A DNA stretch of 37,950 bases from Altererythrobacter sp. KTW20L (GTDB taxonomy: Bacteria; Pseudomonadota; Alphaproteobacteria; Sphingomonadales; Sphingomonadaceae). Every line of letters starts with the position of its first letter. Position 1 is the first letter of the stretch. Positions 8,234-18,739 of the stretch are shown one piece after another. The stretch is from NCBI RefSeq assembly GCF_023501975.1, contig NZ_JAMFLH010000017.1, forward strand, positions 1 to 37,950, in the 5' to 3' direction. A program made the translations under genes and the position numbers. Below the pieces are notes generated by a model. The model was not told the origin of the DNA, made no database searches, and saw only the letters and a list, made by a program, of their open reading frames with translations.

Positions 8234-8309
8234 CCGCCGCTTGGGCATAGCGGCGGCACTGGCAGGCAGGCTTCGTCCCTCTCCCGGAACGCGCCTGCCG
8301 CCAGTGCCG
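8234..8309. terminator. Two GC-rich hairpins at the 3' end of a hydrolase gene
   Basis: CCGCCGCT (8234-8241) and AGCGGCGG (8249-8256) form a perfect 8-bp stem with a 7-nt loop. Next to it GGCACTGG at about 8255 pairs with CCAGTGCC at about 8301, extended by Gly/Cys-rich flanks. They sit between the composite palindrome and the leftward hydrolase stop at 8328, so they could end its transcript. No U-tract is present, so intrinsic termination is not proven. Confidence 0.4.
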
Positions 8310-8327
8310 TTGCGCACCAGCTGGCCG

Positions 8328-9284
8328 TTACGGCAGGTTCTTGAATTCGATCGTTGCTTCGGGATCGGTGCACAGGCGGCAGTTGGCGCCTGTGAAGGTC
8401 CGCGCTGCCGCCCTGTCGCCGCGCAACTGCCATTCCAGCCAGTCCACTACGATCATCGCATTCCGGCCGCCCATCGGTTCGTGATAGGTGCCGCCGTGGC
8501 CGGTGGGCGTGTTGATCCAAAACACCGGCACGTGCTCGATCCGGTTGTAGTCATCCAGGCCATTGGCATAGGCGATGTCGGTTTCCCCGCCGTCGAGATA
8601 GATCACCGGGGTGTGCAGCGCGTTGAGGCCGTCCTTCCCCAGTTCCATCCCGCCCATGCGTGGCGCATCTTCGGGCAACAGGCCTGAATTCTGCACCACG
8701 ATCGTATCGAACCGCGGATCGCCTGCCACGGTCAGCGCCTGGACCCCGCCGCAGGAGAAGCCGCCGGCGGCCTGCGCGTTCTCGTCGATCAGCCCGTGAT
8801 AGGGACTGCCGGGGCGAGCGTTCTCCGCCATGACCCAGTCAAGAGCCTCGACCAGCTGCGCCGCTGTCGTTGGTGGGACGCGGGCTGCCGTGGGGGGCGC
8901 TGGCGGCGCAGCCCCTGCCGTGGCGTTCGGTCCGCTGCGCCACAGGCCGGGGGCGATCACCACATAACCATAGGATGCGATCTGCGACAGATGGAAGCGG
9001 CTGCTGGTGCCATCGGCCGCGCAGCCGCCGTTCCCCCACACGAACACGCCGAGGCCATTGGGGCCAATGGCCGACAGGTCCGCCGGGCGATAGACCACGT
9101 GGTTGGGCAGGTCGGCCACCTGTTCGATGATCGATGGATAGGGGCCGTCACCCGGCGTATCGGGCAGGAGGTTGATCCGTGCCATCATGGTGGCCATGTC
9201 TTCGGCCGGGGCAGCTTCCTGCGCGCTTGCCGAGCCCGCCAGCCCAACTGCGGCAGCCGCAGCCAAAATCGCCTTGAATCGCAT
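8328..9284 (-). CDS. Secreted alpha/beta-hydrolase-like protein
   Basis: A 318-residue protein with a Sec signal peptide (residues 1-21, cleavage after SASA). Alpha/beta-hydrolase features: a nucleophile elbow GGFSCGG with Ser177, a likely acid Asp236 in GGETDIAY, and His263 in TGHGG or His268. VFVWGNGGC near 80-88 may form the oxyanion loop. Four Cys in the mature part may form disulfides. A Pro/Ala-rich segment lies at 120-140. The best guess is an esterase or polymer hydrolase; the substrate is unknown. The start ATG at 9284 is backed by GGAGGAGA upstream; longer in-frame extension would remove the signal peptide. The neighbour upstream (CmcJ-like) reads in the same direction with 77 bp between. 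Confidence 0.8.
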   Translation of the reverse strand: MRFKAILAAAAAVGLAGSASAQEAAPAEDMATMMARINLLPDTPGDGPYPSIIEQVADLPNHVVYRPADLSAIGPNGLGVFVWGNGGCAADGTSSRFHLSQIASYGYVVIAPGLWRSGPNATAGAAPPAPPTAARVPPTTAAQLVEALDWVMAENARPGSPYHGLIDENAQAAGGFSCGGVQALTVAGDPRFDTIVVQNSGLLPEDAPRMGGMELGKDGLNALHTPVIYLDGGETDIAYANGLDDYNRIEHVPVFWINTPTGHGGTYHEPMGGRNAMIVVDWLEWQLRGDRAAARTFTGANCRLCTDPEATIEFKNLP

Positions 9285-9361
9285 TGTCACATCTCCTCCA
9301 TTCCCGTTGGAGGGGATGCTATTCCAGTGCCGCGAAAATGGAAGCGCTTTCAGCCCTTCAA

Positions 9362-10165
9362 TCAGGCGAACCAGTACGCCGTGCCGCGCATTTCGAGGCT
9401 GGCGCGCGGAGGCGTGTCGGGCCCGGCCAGCGGGTTGTCGAACGCGCCATGCGGCATCAGTTGCGCGCGGGCAGGATCGCTCTCGCTGGTCTTGAACACC
9501 AGCACTTCGCCGACATGCATGTCCGAGAAGTAATGCCAGCGATGGGCAGGATTGTGCGCCACCAGATAATTGCCGAACGACCATTCGGGCGCGCCGCCGG
9601 GCGGATCGAAAATCGCATCGCAATCGACCAGATCGCTCGGCTGGAGCGAGGGGAAGGCACACAGCGCCAGTGGCACATCCTGCGGCGGATCGGACAGCAC
9701 GCGCCACGCGTTATACTGCGCACTGCGGACCACGGTGCGGCCTTCTGGCGCGGACCTGGCGCGGGCGGCGGCGGCAGCTTCGGCCGACATGTCAACATGG
9801 ACATAGCGCGCCGGGTGCGAGTTATCATGCGCTGCGTTCTTGCCAGCGGTTTCGGAGAATCGCAGGATCCCGCGACTGAACATGTCGACATGGTCGCAAC
9901 CGGTTACCGATTTGAACAGCTCGGCGATCTCGTCGGCATGGACCCGCGCGACTTCGGCCAGATCGGTTAGATCGGCCACGGCGCTGCGATGCTGGACGAG
10001 GGTGAAGCCTTCGACATCGAGGCTGCAATCAAGCCCGCGCGCATCGTGGATTTCCATTTCCACCGGGGCCAGCGGCACATAGTCCTTTTCGTGGGCATTG
10101 GCGTAGAAATAGGGCTTCTTCTCGGTCCGCTCCGCATAACCGATCATCGCGCGTACTGAATTCAT
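9362..10165 (-). CDS. CmcJ/NvfI-family oxidoreductase-like protein
   Basis: A 267-residue protein resembling the CmcJ/NvfI (GA4-desaturase-like) family: the VQHRSAVADL segment, HVDMS (about 127-131), the RSAQYNAWR block, WHYFSDMHVGEVLVFKTSESD, then HGAFDNP and the C-terminal RASLEMRGTAYWF. Family members act in fungal and actinobacterial secondary metabolism and are related to Fe(II)/2-oxoglutarate enzymes; bacterial catabolic members are mostly uncharacterised. It is the last gene of the leftward lig operon, 36 bp after the aldo/keto reductase, with GGGGAGG upstream of the ATG. A role on a side product or substituted PCA derivative is possible but only inferred. Confidence 0.72.
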   Translation of the reverse strand: MNSVRAMIGYAERTEKKPYFYANAHEKDYVPLAPVEMEIHDARGLDCSLDVEGFTLVQHRSAVADLTDLAEVARVHADEIAELFKSVTGCDHVDMFSRGILRFSETAGKNAAHDNSHPARYVHVDMSAEAAAAARARSAPEGRTVVRSAQYNAWRVLSDPPQDVPLALCAFPSLQPSDLVDCDAIFDPPGGAPEWSFGNYLVAHNPAHRWHYFSDMHVGEVLVFKTSESDPARAQLMPHGAFDNPLAGPDTPPRASLEMRGTAYWFA

Positions 10166-10201
10166 GTCAGGCCTCCCCGCCTACTTTTCCGGTTGCCCGG
10201 T

Positions 10202-11191
10202 TCAGGCAAATTCCTCGGTGTCGATCGTGGGCCGGATCGCATCGTGATAGCGATGGCCGTGGATGGTCCCATGGTTCACGATCCGCCCCGCTTCGGCAAT
10301 AACCTCGGGGGTCACCGGCAGGCCGGCAGCGGCCATGTTGTCTTCGAGGTGGGCGATCGAGGTGGTGCCGGGGATCACGTGGCAATGGTCGCCCTGTTCC
10401 AGCACCCAGCGCAGCGCGAGCTGGGCGGGCGTAAAGCCATTGTCGCGCGCCAGGGCCTCGAACCGTTCGATCACCTTGAGGTTGTGCGGCCAATTGTCGG
10501 CATTGAAGCGCGGCATCTTGGTGCGCAGGTCGCTCTCTTCAAGCGTGGAAGGATCGCGCAGCACACCGCCCAGCGCCCCGCGCCCCAGCGGGCTGAAAGC
10601 GACCAGCGGAATGCCAAGGTCAGCGCATGTCTCGCGCACGCCCAGTTCGACATTGCGCGTCCACAGCGAGTATTCGGGCTGGGCCGCCCCGACCGGATGA
10701 ACGGCATGGGCCTCGCGGATATGGGCGGCGGACCATTCGGACACGCCATAGGCGCGGATCTTGCCCGCCTCGATCGCGCGGGCCAGCGCGCCCACGCTGT
10801 CGGCCACCGGCACCTTGGGATCGAACCGGTGCATGTAATAGAGATCGATATGGTCGGTCTGCAGCAGCGACAGGCTGGTATCGAGCGCCTCCATCAGCGC
10901 AGCGGGGCTGCAATCGACGCCGCGCTTGGCCCCTTCCACCACGATGCCGCACTTGGAGGCGAGGAAGAAATCCTGCCGCCGCCCTTTCAGCGTTTCGCCG
11001 ATCAGCGCCTCGTTCTTGCCCGCGCCATAGATCCGCGCGGTATCGAGGTGATTGCAGCCGATGTCGAGCGCATGACCCAGCAGCCGGGCCCCGTCCTCGG
11101 CCGATGGCGGCGTGCCATAGGCCCAGGACAGGTTCATGCAGCCCAGCCCGACGGGGTGGACTTCGGTGCCCGCAATCACCCGCATCTGCAT
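10202..11191 (-). CDS. Aldo/keto reductase
   Basis: A 329-residue NADPH-dependent aldo/keto reductase. The tetrad is visible: Asp50 and Tyr55 (HLDTARIYG), Lys80 (FFLASKCG), His121 (YYMHRFDP). Cofactor-side motifs near the C-terminus include VIPGTTSIAHLEDN. The ATG at 11191 overlaps the ligC stop (ATGA), so it is translationally coupled to ligC; an ATG at 11185 is a second option. Not part of the canonical PCA 4,5-pathway. It may reduce aldehydes or ketones such as ring-cleavage semialdehydes or aromatic aldehydes (inference). The organisation with ligC is the main clue. Confidence 0.87.
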   Translation of the reverse strand: MQMRVIAGTEVHPVGLGCMNLSWAYGTPPSAEDGARLLGHALDIGCNHLDTARIYGAGKNEALIGETLKGRRQDFFLASKCGIVVEGAKRGVDCSPAALMEALDTSLSLLQTDHIDLYYMHRFDPKVPVADSVGALARAIEAGKIRAYGVSEWSAAHIREAHAVHPVGAAQPEYSLWTRNVELGVRETCADLGIPLVAFSPLGRGALGGVLRDPSTLEESDLRTKMPRFNADNWPHNLKVIERFEALARDNGFTPAQLALRWVLEQGDHCHVIPGTTSIAHLEDNMAAAGLPVTPEVIAEAGRIVNHGTIHGHRYHDAIRPTIDTEEFA

Positions 11192-12147
11192 CAGGACCAG
11201 CCGTCCTGCGCTTCGAGGCTGGCGGCCAGCTCGCCGATGACCCGGTAGCAATCCAGCACCTGCCGGACCGACGAATTGGGCTCGCGCCCTTCGCGGATCG
11301 CGGCGATGAATTCGCGGTCCTGCAGCTCGATGCCGTTGTTCGATACGGCCACGCCGGCCAGGTCGATCTGTTCCTCCTTGCCGGTGAACAGGTCGTCATA
11401 GCGCGCCAGATAGGTCGCCGTGTCGCCGATATAGCGGAAATAGGTGCCGAGCGGCCCGTCGTTGTTGAACGACAGCGACAGGGTGCAGATCGCGCCGCTT
11501 TCGCTCTTCAGCTGGATCGACATGTCCATCGCGATGCCGAGCCCCGGGTGCTTCGGGCCCTGGATGGCATTGGCGGTGACGATCTTGCCCGCCTGATAGG
11601 CGAACAGGTCGATCGTGTGCGCGGCATGGTGCCACAGCAGGTGATCTGTCCAGCTGCGCGCCTCGCCCTTGGCGTTCATGTTGGAACGGCGGAAGAAATA
11701 GGTCTGCACGTCCATCTGCTGGACGTTGAAGTCGCCGCCCACGATCTTGTTGTGCACGTACTGGTGCGATGGATTGAAGCGGCGGGTGTGGCCGACCATG
11801 CAGACCAGGCCGGTCTCCTCCTGCTTGGCCATCACGGCTTCGGCATCGGGCCAGCTGTCGGACAGCGGGATTTCCACCTCGACATGCTTGCCGGCGTTCA
11901 TCGCCTTGATCGCCTGTTCGGCGTGCATCTGGGTGGGCGTGCACAGGATGACCGCATCGACATCTTCGCGGGCCAGCATGGCGTCGTAATCGGTGGTGGC
12001 GAAACCGACGCCGTATTTGTCGGCCATGGCCTGGGTCTTGTCGAGCGTGCGGCCGACAAGCGCGGTGACTTCGACGCCATCGATGTTCTTCAGGCCGTCG
12101 AGGTGCTTTTCGCCGAATGCGCCGCCGCCGGCGAGTGCAATACGCAT
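11191..12147 (-). CDS. ligC: 4-carboxy-2-hydroxymuconate-6-semialdehyde dehydrogenase LigC
   Basis: LigC oxidises the hemiacetal form of 4-carboxy-2-hydroxymuconate-6-semialdehyde, the product of LigAB, to 2-pyrone-4,6-dicarboxylate with NAD(P)+. A 318-residue Gfo/Idh/MocA-type enzyme: Rossmann motif GGGAFGEKH at 7-15, VEIPLSDSW, CMVGHTRRFNPSHQY, then DVQTYFFRR and WTDHLLWHHAAHTIDLFAYQ, which are hallmark LigC stretches. Length is nearly that of the SYK-6 enzyme (315). Lies after ligAB in the leftward operon, separated from ligB by 127 bp holding a REP-like repeat; SD TGGAGA is upstream of the ATG. Confidence 0.96.
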   Translation of the reverse strand: MRIALAGGGAFGEKHLDGLKNIDGVEVTALVGRTLDKTQAMADKYGVGFATTDYDAMLAREDVDAVILCTPTQMHAEQAIKAMNAGKHVEVEIPLSDSWPDAEAVMAKQEETGLVCMVGHTRRFNPSHQYVHNKIVGGDFNVQQMDVQTYFFRRSNMNAKGEARSWTDHLLWHHAAHTIDLFAYQAGKIVTANAIQGPKHPGLGIAMDMSIQLKSESGAICTLSLSFNNDGPLGTYFRYIGDTATYLARYDDLFTGKEEQIDLAGVAVSNNGIELQDREFIAAIREGREPNSSVRQVLDCYRVIGELAASLEAQDGWS

Positions 12148-12166
12148 GAGTGGTCTCCAATACAGT

Positions 12167-12267
12167 CCCCCTCCCGCTTGCGGGAGGGGCTAGGGGTGGG
12201 TCTGTAGCGCGGAGGTGCGGCCTGATCGGCAGGCCCACCCCCGGCCCCTCCCGCAAGCGGGAGGGGA
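12167..12267. repeat. REP-like composite inverted repeat between ligB and ligC
   Basis: Two GC-rich hairpins face each other. Left: CCCTCCCGC / GCGGGAGGG followed by GGGGTGGG (12167-12200). Right: CCCACCCC, then CCCCTCCCGC / GCGGGAGGGG (12234-12267). The two halves are inverted copies, giving both local hairpins and one long stem. Position within an operon suggests an effect on mRNA stability or partial termination. It is of the REP/palindrome type common in sphingomonad intergenic DNA; the family is not named here. Confidence 0.75.
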
Positions 12268-12274
12268 GAAGGGA

Positions 12275-13603
<1,329 letters not shown>

Positions 13604-13607
<4 letters not shown>

Positions 13608-13930
13608 TGGGTGGATTCCTCGGGTTCGTTCCATGTGTAGGTCAGCGGAGCCTCGCGGAAAGCGAAGCGGTCTATGTGGCGTTGGACAACGCCGCGCATG
13701 CGGACGTTCTCGTCCTGGTCGGCGGTGGTGAGCGTGATGCCGATGCCGCCGTTGTGCGCAGTCATCACGCAGGTCGTGTGTTCGGAAAAGGGGAACACGC
13801 CCATGCCGTCACCTTCGTCATAGGTGGTGGCGAACTTGTGGCCCCAGTGGCTGACGAGCTGCTGGATATAGCGTTCCGGCTTCTCGCAGGGACCAAATCC
13901 GGTGGCGGTATATCCCTTGGGGGTGCTCAT
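13604..13930 (-). CDS. DUF2218-family small protein within the lig operon
   Basis: A 108-residue protein of the DUF2218 family: PERYIQQLVSHWGHKF at the start, a central FPFSEHTTCVMTAHNGGIGITL, and the end block VVQRHIDRFAFREAPLTYTW. Members are small, soluble and uncharacterised; some sit near metal or siderophore genes. Here it is embedded between ligJ and ligA with ATGA overlaps on both sides, so it is made together with the dioxygenase subunits. A role in keeping the LigB Fe(II) centre active or in assembling the enzyme is a hypothesis from position only. Confidence 0.85.
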
Positions 13931-14952
13931 AGACCTCTCGCTTTCAGCTTGGCATCGAGCCGCGGGAACACGCGGCGGGCATTGCCTTCAAAGATCATGT
14001 GGCGTTCCTGGTCCGAGATTTCCAGCGCATCGACGTAACGCTTGGTATCATCGAAATAGAACCCGGTGGTGGGATCGATCCCGCGCACCGCGCCAACCAT
14101 CTCGCTGCCGAACAGGATGTTCTTGTTGTCGATCACGTCGGCCAGCAGGTTCACGCCGGGCTGGTGATAGACGCAGGTATCGAAGAACACGTTGTTCATC
14201 AGGTGGCTGCCGAGGTCCGGCTTCTTGAGCATGTCGGCGAGCCCGCGATAACGGCCCCAGTGATAGGGCACCGCGCCGCCGCCATGCGGGATAATGAAAC
14301 GCAGCGTGGGGAAGCGGCTGAACAGGTCGCCTTCGAGCAGCTGCATGAAGGCGATGGTGTCGGCGGCGATGTAATAGGCGCCGGTGGCGTGCATCGCCGG
14401 GTTGCACGAACCCGACACGTGGATCATCGCCGGAACGTCCAGATCGACCATGGCTTCATAGAACGGGAACCAGAATTCGTCGGTCAAGGGCGGGTGCTTG
14501 AAATGGCCGCCGCCGGGATCGGGATTGAGGTTGCAGCCGATGAAGCCCTGCTGTTCCACGCAGCGGCGCAGCTCTGCAATCGAGCTGGTCATGTCGGCTT
14601 CGGGCGATTGCGGCAGCATGCAGACCGGCGCGAAGACTTCGGGGTAGAGGCTGGCGACGCGACCGATCAGGTCATTGCATACCTGCGCCCATTTCACCGC
14701 CACGGACTGGTCACCCACGTGCGGGGCCATGGCGCTGGCGCGGGGGGAAAAGATCGTCATGTCTGCGCCGCGTTCGCGGATCAGCTTGAGCTGGTTCGAT
14801 TCGATCGTCTCGCGGATTTCGTCATCTGTGATGTCGGGATAGAGCGGCGCGGGCGCGCCTGCCTTGAACGCGGCTTTCTGTTCCTCGCGCCAGGCGTCGT
14901 GGCCCTTGGGCAGGACGGTATAGTGGCCGTGGCAATCGATGATCAGCGTCAT
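13927..14952 (-). CDS. ligJ: 4-oxalomesaconate hydratase LigJ
   Basis: LigJ adds water to the 4-oxalomesaconate formed by LigI and LigU, giving 4-carboxy-4-hydroxy-2-oxoadipate. 341 residues, the same as SYK-6 LigJ. Amidohydrolase-superfamily fold: DCHGHYT at 6-12 (metal ligands), the GFIGCNLNPDPGGGHF segment, MIHVSGSCNP, IIPHGGGAVPYHWGRYRG and ILFGSEMVGA. Start ATG at 14952 overlaps the stop of the dehydrogenase upstream, and its stop overlaps the DUF2218 start. Confidence 0.95.
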   Translation of the reverse strand: MTLIIDCHGHYTVLPKGHDAWREEQKAAFKAGAPAPLYPDITDDEIRETIESNQLKLIRERGADMTIFSPRASAMAPHVGDQSVAVKWAQVCNDLIGRVASLYPEVFAPVCMLPQSPEADMTSSIAELRRCVEQQGFIGCNLNPDPGGGHFKHPPLTDEFWFPFYEAMVDLDVPAMIHVSGSCNPAMHATGAYYIAADTIAFMQLLEGDLFSRFPTLRFIIPHGGGAVPYHWGRYRGLADMLKKPDLGSHLMNNVFFDTCVYHQPGVNLLADVIDNKNILFGSEMVGAVRGIDPTTGFYFDDTKRYVDALEISDQERHMIFEGNARRVFPRLDAKLKARGL

Positions 14953-15827
14953 GACTGGTATTCTCTCCCCTGGATGGCGGCGATCTTGCCGCGCAAAGTG
15001 TCGGGCAACGGACGAATGCCGAGCGATCCGATTCCCTGCTGCAGTTGTACCGTATTCTCGGTCATCGCGGGCGCAATGCCAAGATCGCGCAGCATGGCGC
15101 AAGCCTCGGTCATCTCGGCGGCGCGGCGGCGGCCGTGCAGCATCATGCGGTCGAGGTTGTAGTCGGCGCGCTCAGGCCACGAAACCTGCTTTTCCGAAGC
15201 GTCGAGGCTGGCAAGCACCTCATCCAGGACGCCTGCCGAACTTGCGGCCAGCACCATCTCGGCGGTCAGCGCTTCCAGCCCCTTGACCATGATCGAACGG
15301 CACAGCTTGATCGCGCTGGCCTGGCCGATGGCGTGGCCCACCACGCGGGTCTTCGCAAAGCCGAGCGCGTTCAGGGCGGCCATCGCCTCACCTGCATCGG
15401 ACCCCGCGATCAGCAGCGGCACGTTGAGGCGAGCCGGATCCACAGGCGCCATCACCGCCACATCGACATAGCGCCCGCCCGCCGCCTCGACAGCCCTGGC
15501 CGCAGCGCGCTTGGTATCGGGGGCGACCGAGTTCATGTCGCACCACAGCGTTCCGGGGGCCATGAAGGGCGCGCATTGTTCGGCAGCGGCAATCGCCTGG
15601 TCGGCGGTGACGAGCGACAGGACCACTTCTGCGCCAGCCAGCGCCGCGGCACGGTCGGCGGCAGCGACAACACCGCATTCGTCCATCGCCTGGCCGCGCG
15701 CTGGGTTCACATCGAAAGCTGCTGCACCGTCTTCCCACCCGGCGGCGCGGGCAAAGGTACTGCCGGCTTCGCCGAAGCCGATCAGGGCCACGCTCGGGGC
15801 CGCAGAGGGGGTATGCAGGTCTGGCAT
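14949..15827 (-). CDS. NAD(P)-binding dehydrogenase with DUF1932 domain, first gene of the lig operon
   Basis: A 292-residue protein of the 6-phosphogluconate / 3-hydroxyisobutyrate dehydrogenase type. Rossmann motif GFGEAG (17-22), then [18 protein letters not shown] and [10 protein letters not shown]. The Lys of [13 protein letters not shown] (about 190) is in the catalytic position. The C-terminal part matches DUF1932. It opens the leftward operon, coupled to ligJ by ATGA, and faces ligK across the divergent promoter. No such step exists in the published PCA 4,5-pathway. It could oxidise or reduce a 2-hydroxyacid or 4-carboxy-4-hydroxy-2-oxoadipate-like intermediate; this is inference. Confidence 0.85.
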   Translation of the reverse strand: MPDLHTPSAAPSVALIGFGEAGSTFARAAGWEDGAAAFDVNPARGQAMDECGVVAAADRAAALAGAEVVLSLVTADQAIAAAEQCAPFMAPGTLWCDMNSVAPDTKRAAARAVEAAGGRYVDVAVMAPVDPARLNVPLLIAGSDAGEAMAALNALGFAKTRVVGHAIGQASAIKLCRSIMVKGLEALTAEMVLAASSAGVLDEVLASLDASEKQVSWPERADYNLDRMMLHGRRRAAEMTEACAMLRDLGIAPAMTENTVQLQQGIGSLGIRPLPDTLRGKIAAIQGREYQS

Positions 15828-15942
15828 CTCTCGCGGCGGCGCCTACACTCTGTATGTGTTGCTTACAAGTTTGCAGCACTTGACGAAGCTGTCCGCCAAG
15901 GTCAACCGGACAGCGCGTAACAATCGAGCAGGAGAGTCGCCC
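15828..15942. promoter_or_regulatory. Divergent promoter region of the two lig operons
   Basis: 115 bp between the divergent starts. It contains two symmetric sites: CAAGT-N7-ACTTG (15866-15882) and GCTGTCCG-N11-CGGACAGC (15888-15895 / 15907-15914, perfect 8-bp arms). The first fits the loose T-N11-A pattern of LysR-type regulators, and LigR of SYK-6 is a LysR-type activator of lig genes. No regulator gene lies in the window. No convincing -35/-10 pair is visible, as expected for activated promoters. AGGAGAG before the ligK ATG is the ribosome-binding site. Confidence 0.6.
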
Positions 15943-16617
15943 ATGTCCGGAATTGTGGTCCAGAATATCGAGCGCGCCGACAAGGAAGTCGTCGCAGCGC
16001 TGGGGGCCTGCGGGGTTGCCACGGTGCACGAATCGCAGGGGCGCACCGGGCTGCTCGCCAGCTATATGCGGCCGATCTATTCTGGTGCCCGCGTGGGGGC
16101 CTCGGCCATCACCATCAGTGTGCCGCCGGGCGACAACTACATGGTCCACGCCGCGATCGAACAGTGCCAGGATGGCGACATCCTGGTGATCGCGCCCACC
16201 TCCCCGTGCGAGGACGGCTATTTTGGCGACCTCCTGGCAACATCGGCCCAGGCGCGCGGGGTGAAGGGCCTGATCATCGATGCCGGTGTGCGCGATGTGC
16301 GCGACCTCACCGAAATGAACTTCCCCGTCTGGTCCAAGCGCGTCTTCGCCCAAGGGACAATCAAGGCGAGCCTCGGCAGCGTGAACGTCGATGTGGTCTG
16401 CGCCAGTGCCTTCATCCGCCCGGGCGACGTGATCGTGGCCGACGATGACGGCGTCTGCGTGGTCCGCCGCGAGGATGCCGAGACTGTGCTGAAAGCCGCC
16501 CAGGCGCGCGAAGCCAACGAAGGCTCCAAGCGTGACCGGCTGGCAAGCGGCGAACTGGGCCTCGACATGTATGGCTTCCGCCAGAAGCTGGCCGACATGG
16601 GCCTGAAGTGGGTTTGA
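15943..16617 (+). CDS. ligK: 4-carboxy-4-hydroxy-2-oxoadipate aldolase LigK
   Basis: LigK splits 4-carboxy-4-hydroxy-2-oxoadipate into pyruvate and oxaloacetate, the last step of the pathway; the family also decarboxylates oxaloacetate. 224 residues of the class II, RraA-like aldolase fold: [30 protein letters not shown], the active-site motif DAGVRDV (Arg117, Asp118), [11 protein letters not shown], and [21 protein letters not shown] end block. ATG at 15943 with AGGAGAG upstream gives the normal family length. First gene of the rightward unit; the ligU gene follows after a hairpin-rich gap of 121 bp. Confidence 0.95.
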   Translation: MSGIVVQNIERADKEVVAALGACGVATVHESQGRTGLLASYMRPIYSGARVGASAITISVPPGDNYMVHAAIEQCQDGDILVIAPTSPCEDGYFGDLLATSAQARGVKGLIIDAGVRDVRDLTEMNFPVWSKRVFAQGTIKASLGSVNVDVVCASAFIRPGDVIVADDDGVCVVRREDAETVLKAAQAREANEGSKRDRLASGELGLDMYGFRQKLADMGLKWV

Positions 16618-16627
16618 GCGTTACGAT

Positions 16628-16733
16628 CCTCCCCAGCATGGGGAGGGGAACCATGCGCAGCATGGTGGAGGGGCGAGGGGCGGCGTGCCCCTCCACCACC
16701 TTTCAGGTGGTCCCCCTCCCCGTGCCGGGGAGG
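16628..16733. repeat. Composite hairpin repeat between ligK and ligU, carrying the ligU Shine-Dalgarno
   Basis: Five hairpins in about 106 bp: CCTCCCC/GGGGAGG (16628-16646), ACCATG/CATGGT (16650-16666), GGTGGAGGGGC/GCCCCTCCACC (16664-16697), CCACCT/AGGTGG (16696-16710), and CCTCCCC/GGGGAGG (16715-16733). The right arm of the last hairpin, 16727-16733, lies 5 bases before the ligU ATG and is its only good ribosome-binding site. It resembles the REP-like palindromes seen elsewhere in the window but with different sequence. Confidence 0.78.
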
Positions 16734-16738
16734 ATGAT

Positions 16739-18675
<1,937 letters not shown>

Positions 18676-18739
18676 GGGGCGCATTAGGAGGGGGGCAGCT
18701 AGCCTCCAGGCGCGCCGTTTCGAGGATGCAATTGTCCCC

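Noticed and set aside
7951-8309. CRISPR array or rRNA/tRNA-like element in the palindromic region
   Set aside because: The repeats are inverted, not direct and evenly spaced, and the fold does not match a tRNA.
10627-12207. 526-codon rightward frame opposite ligC and the aldo/keto reductase
   Set aside because: Shadow of two well-supported genes; low-complexity Arg/Pro/Ala composition.
13999-15162. 387-codon frame antisense to ligJ
   Set aside because: ligJ is certain; the antisense product has no recognisable fold.
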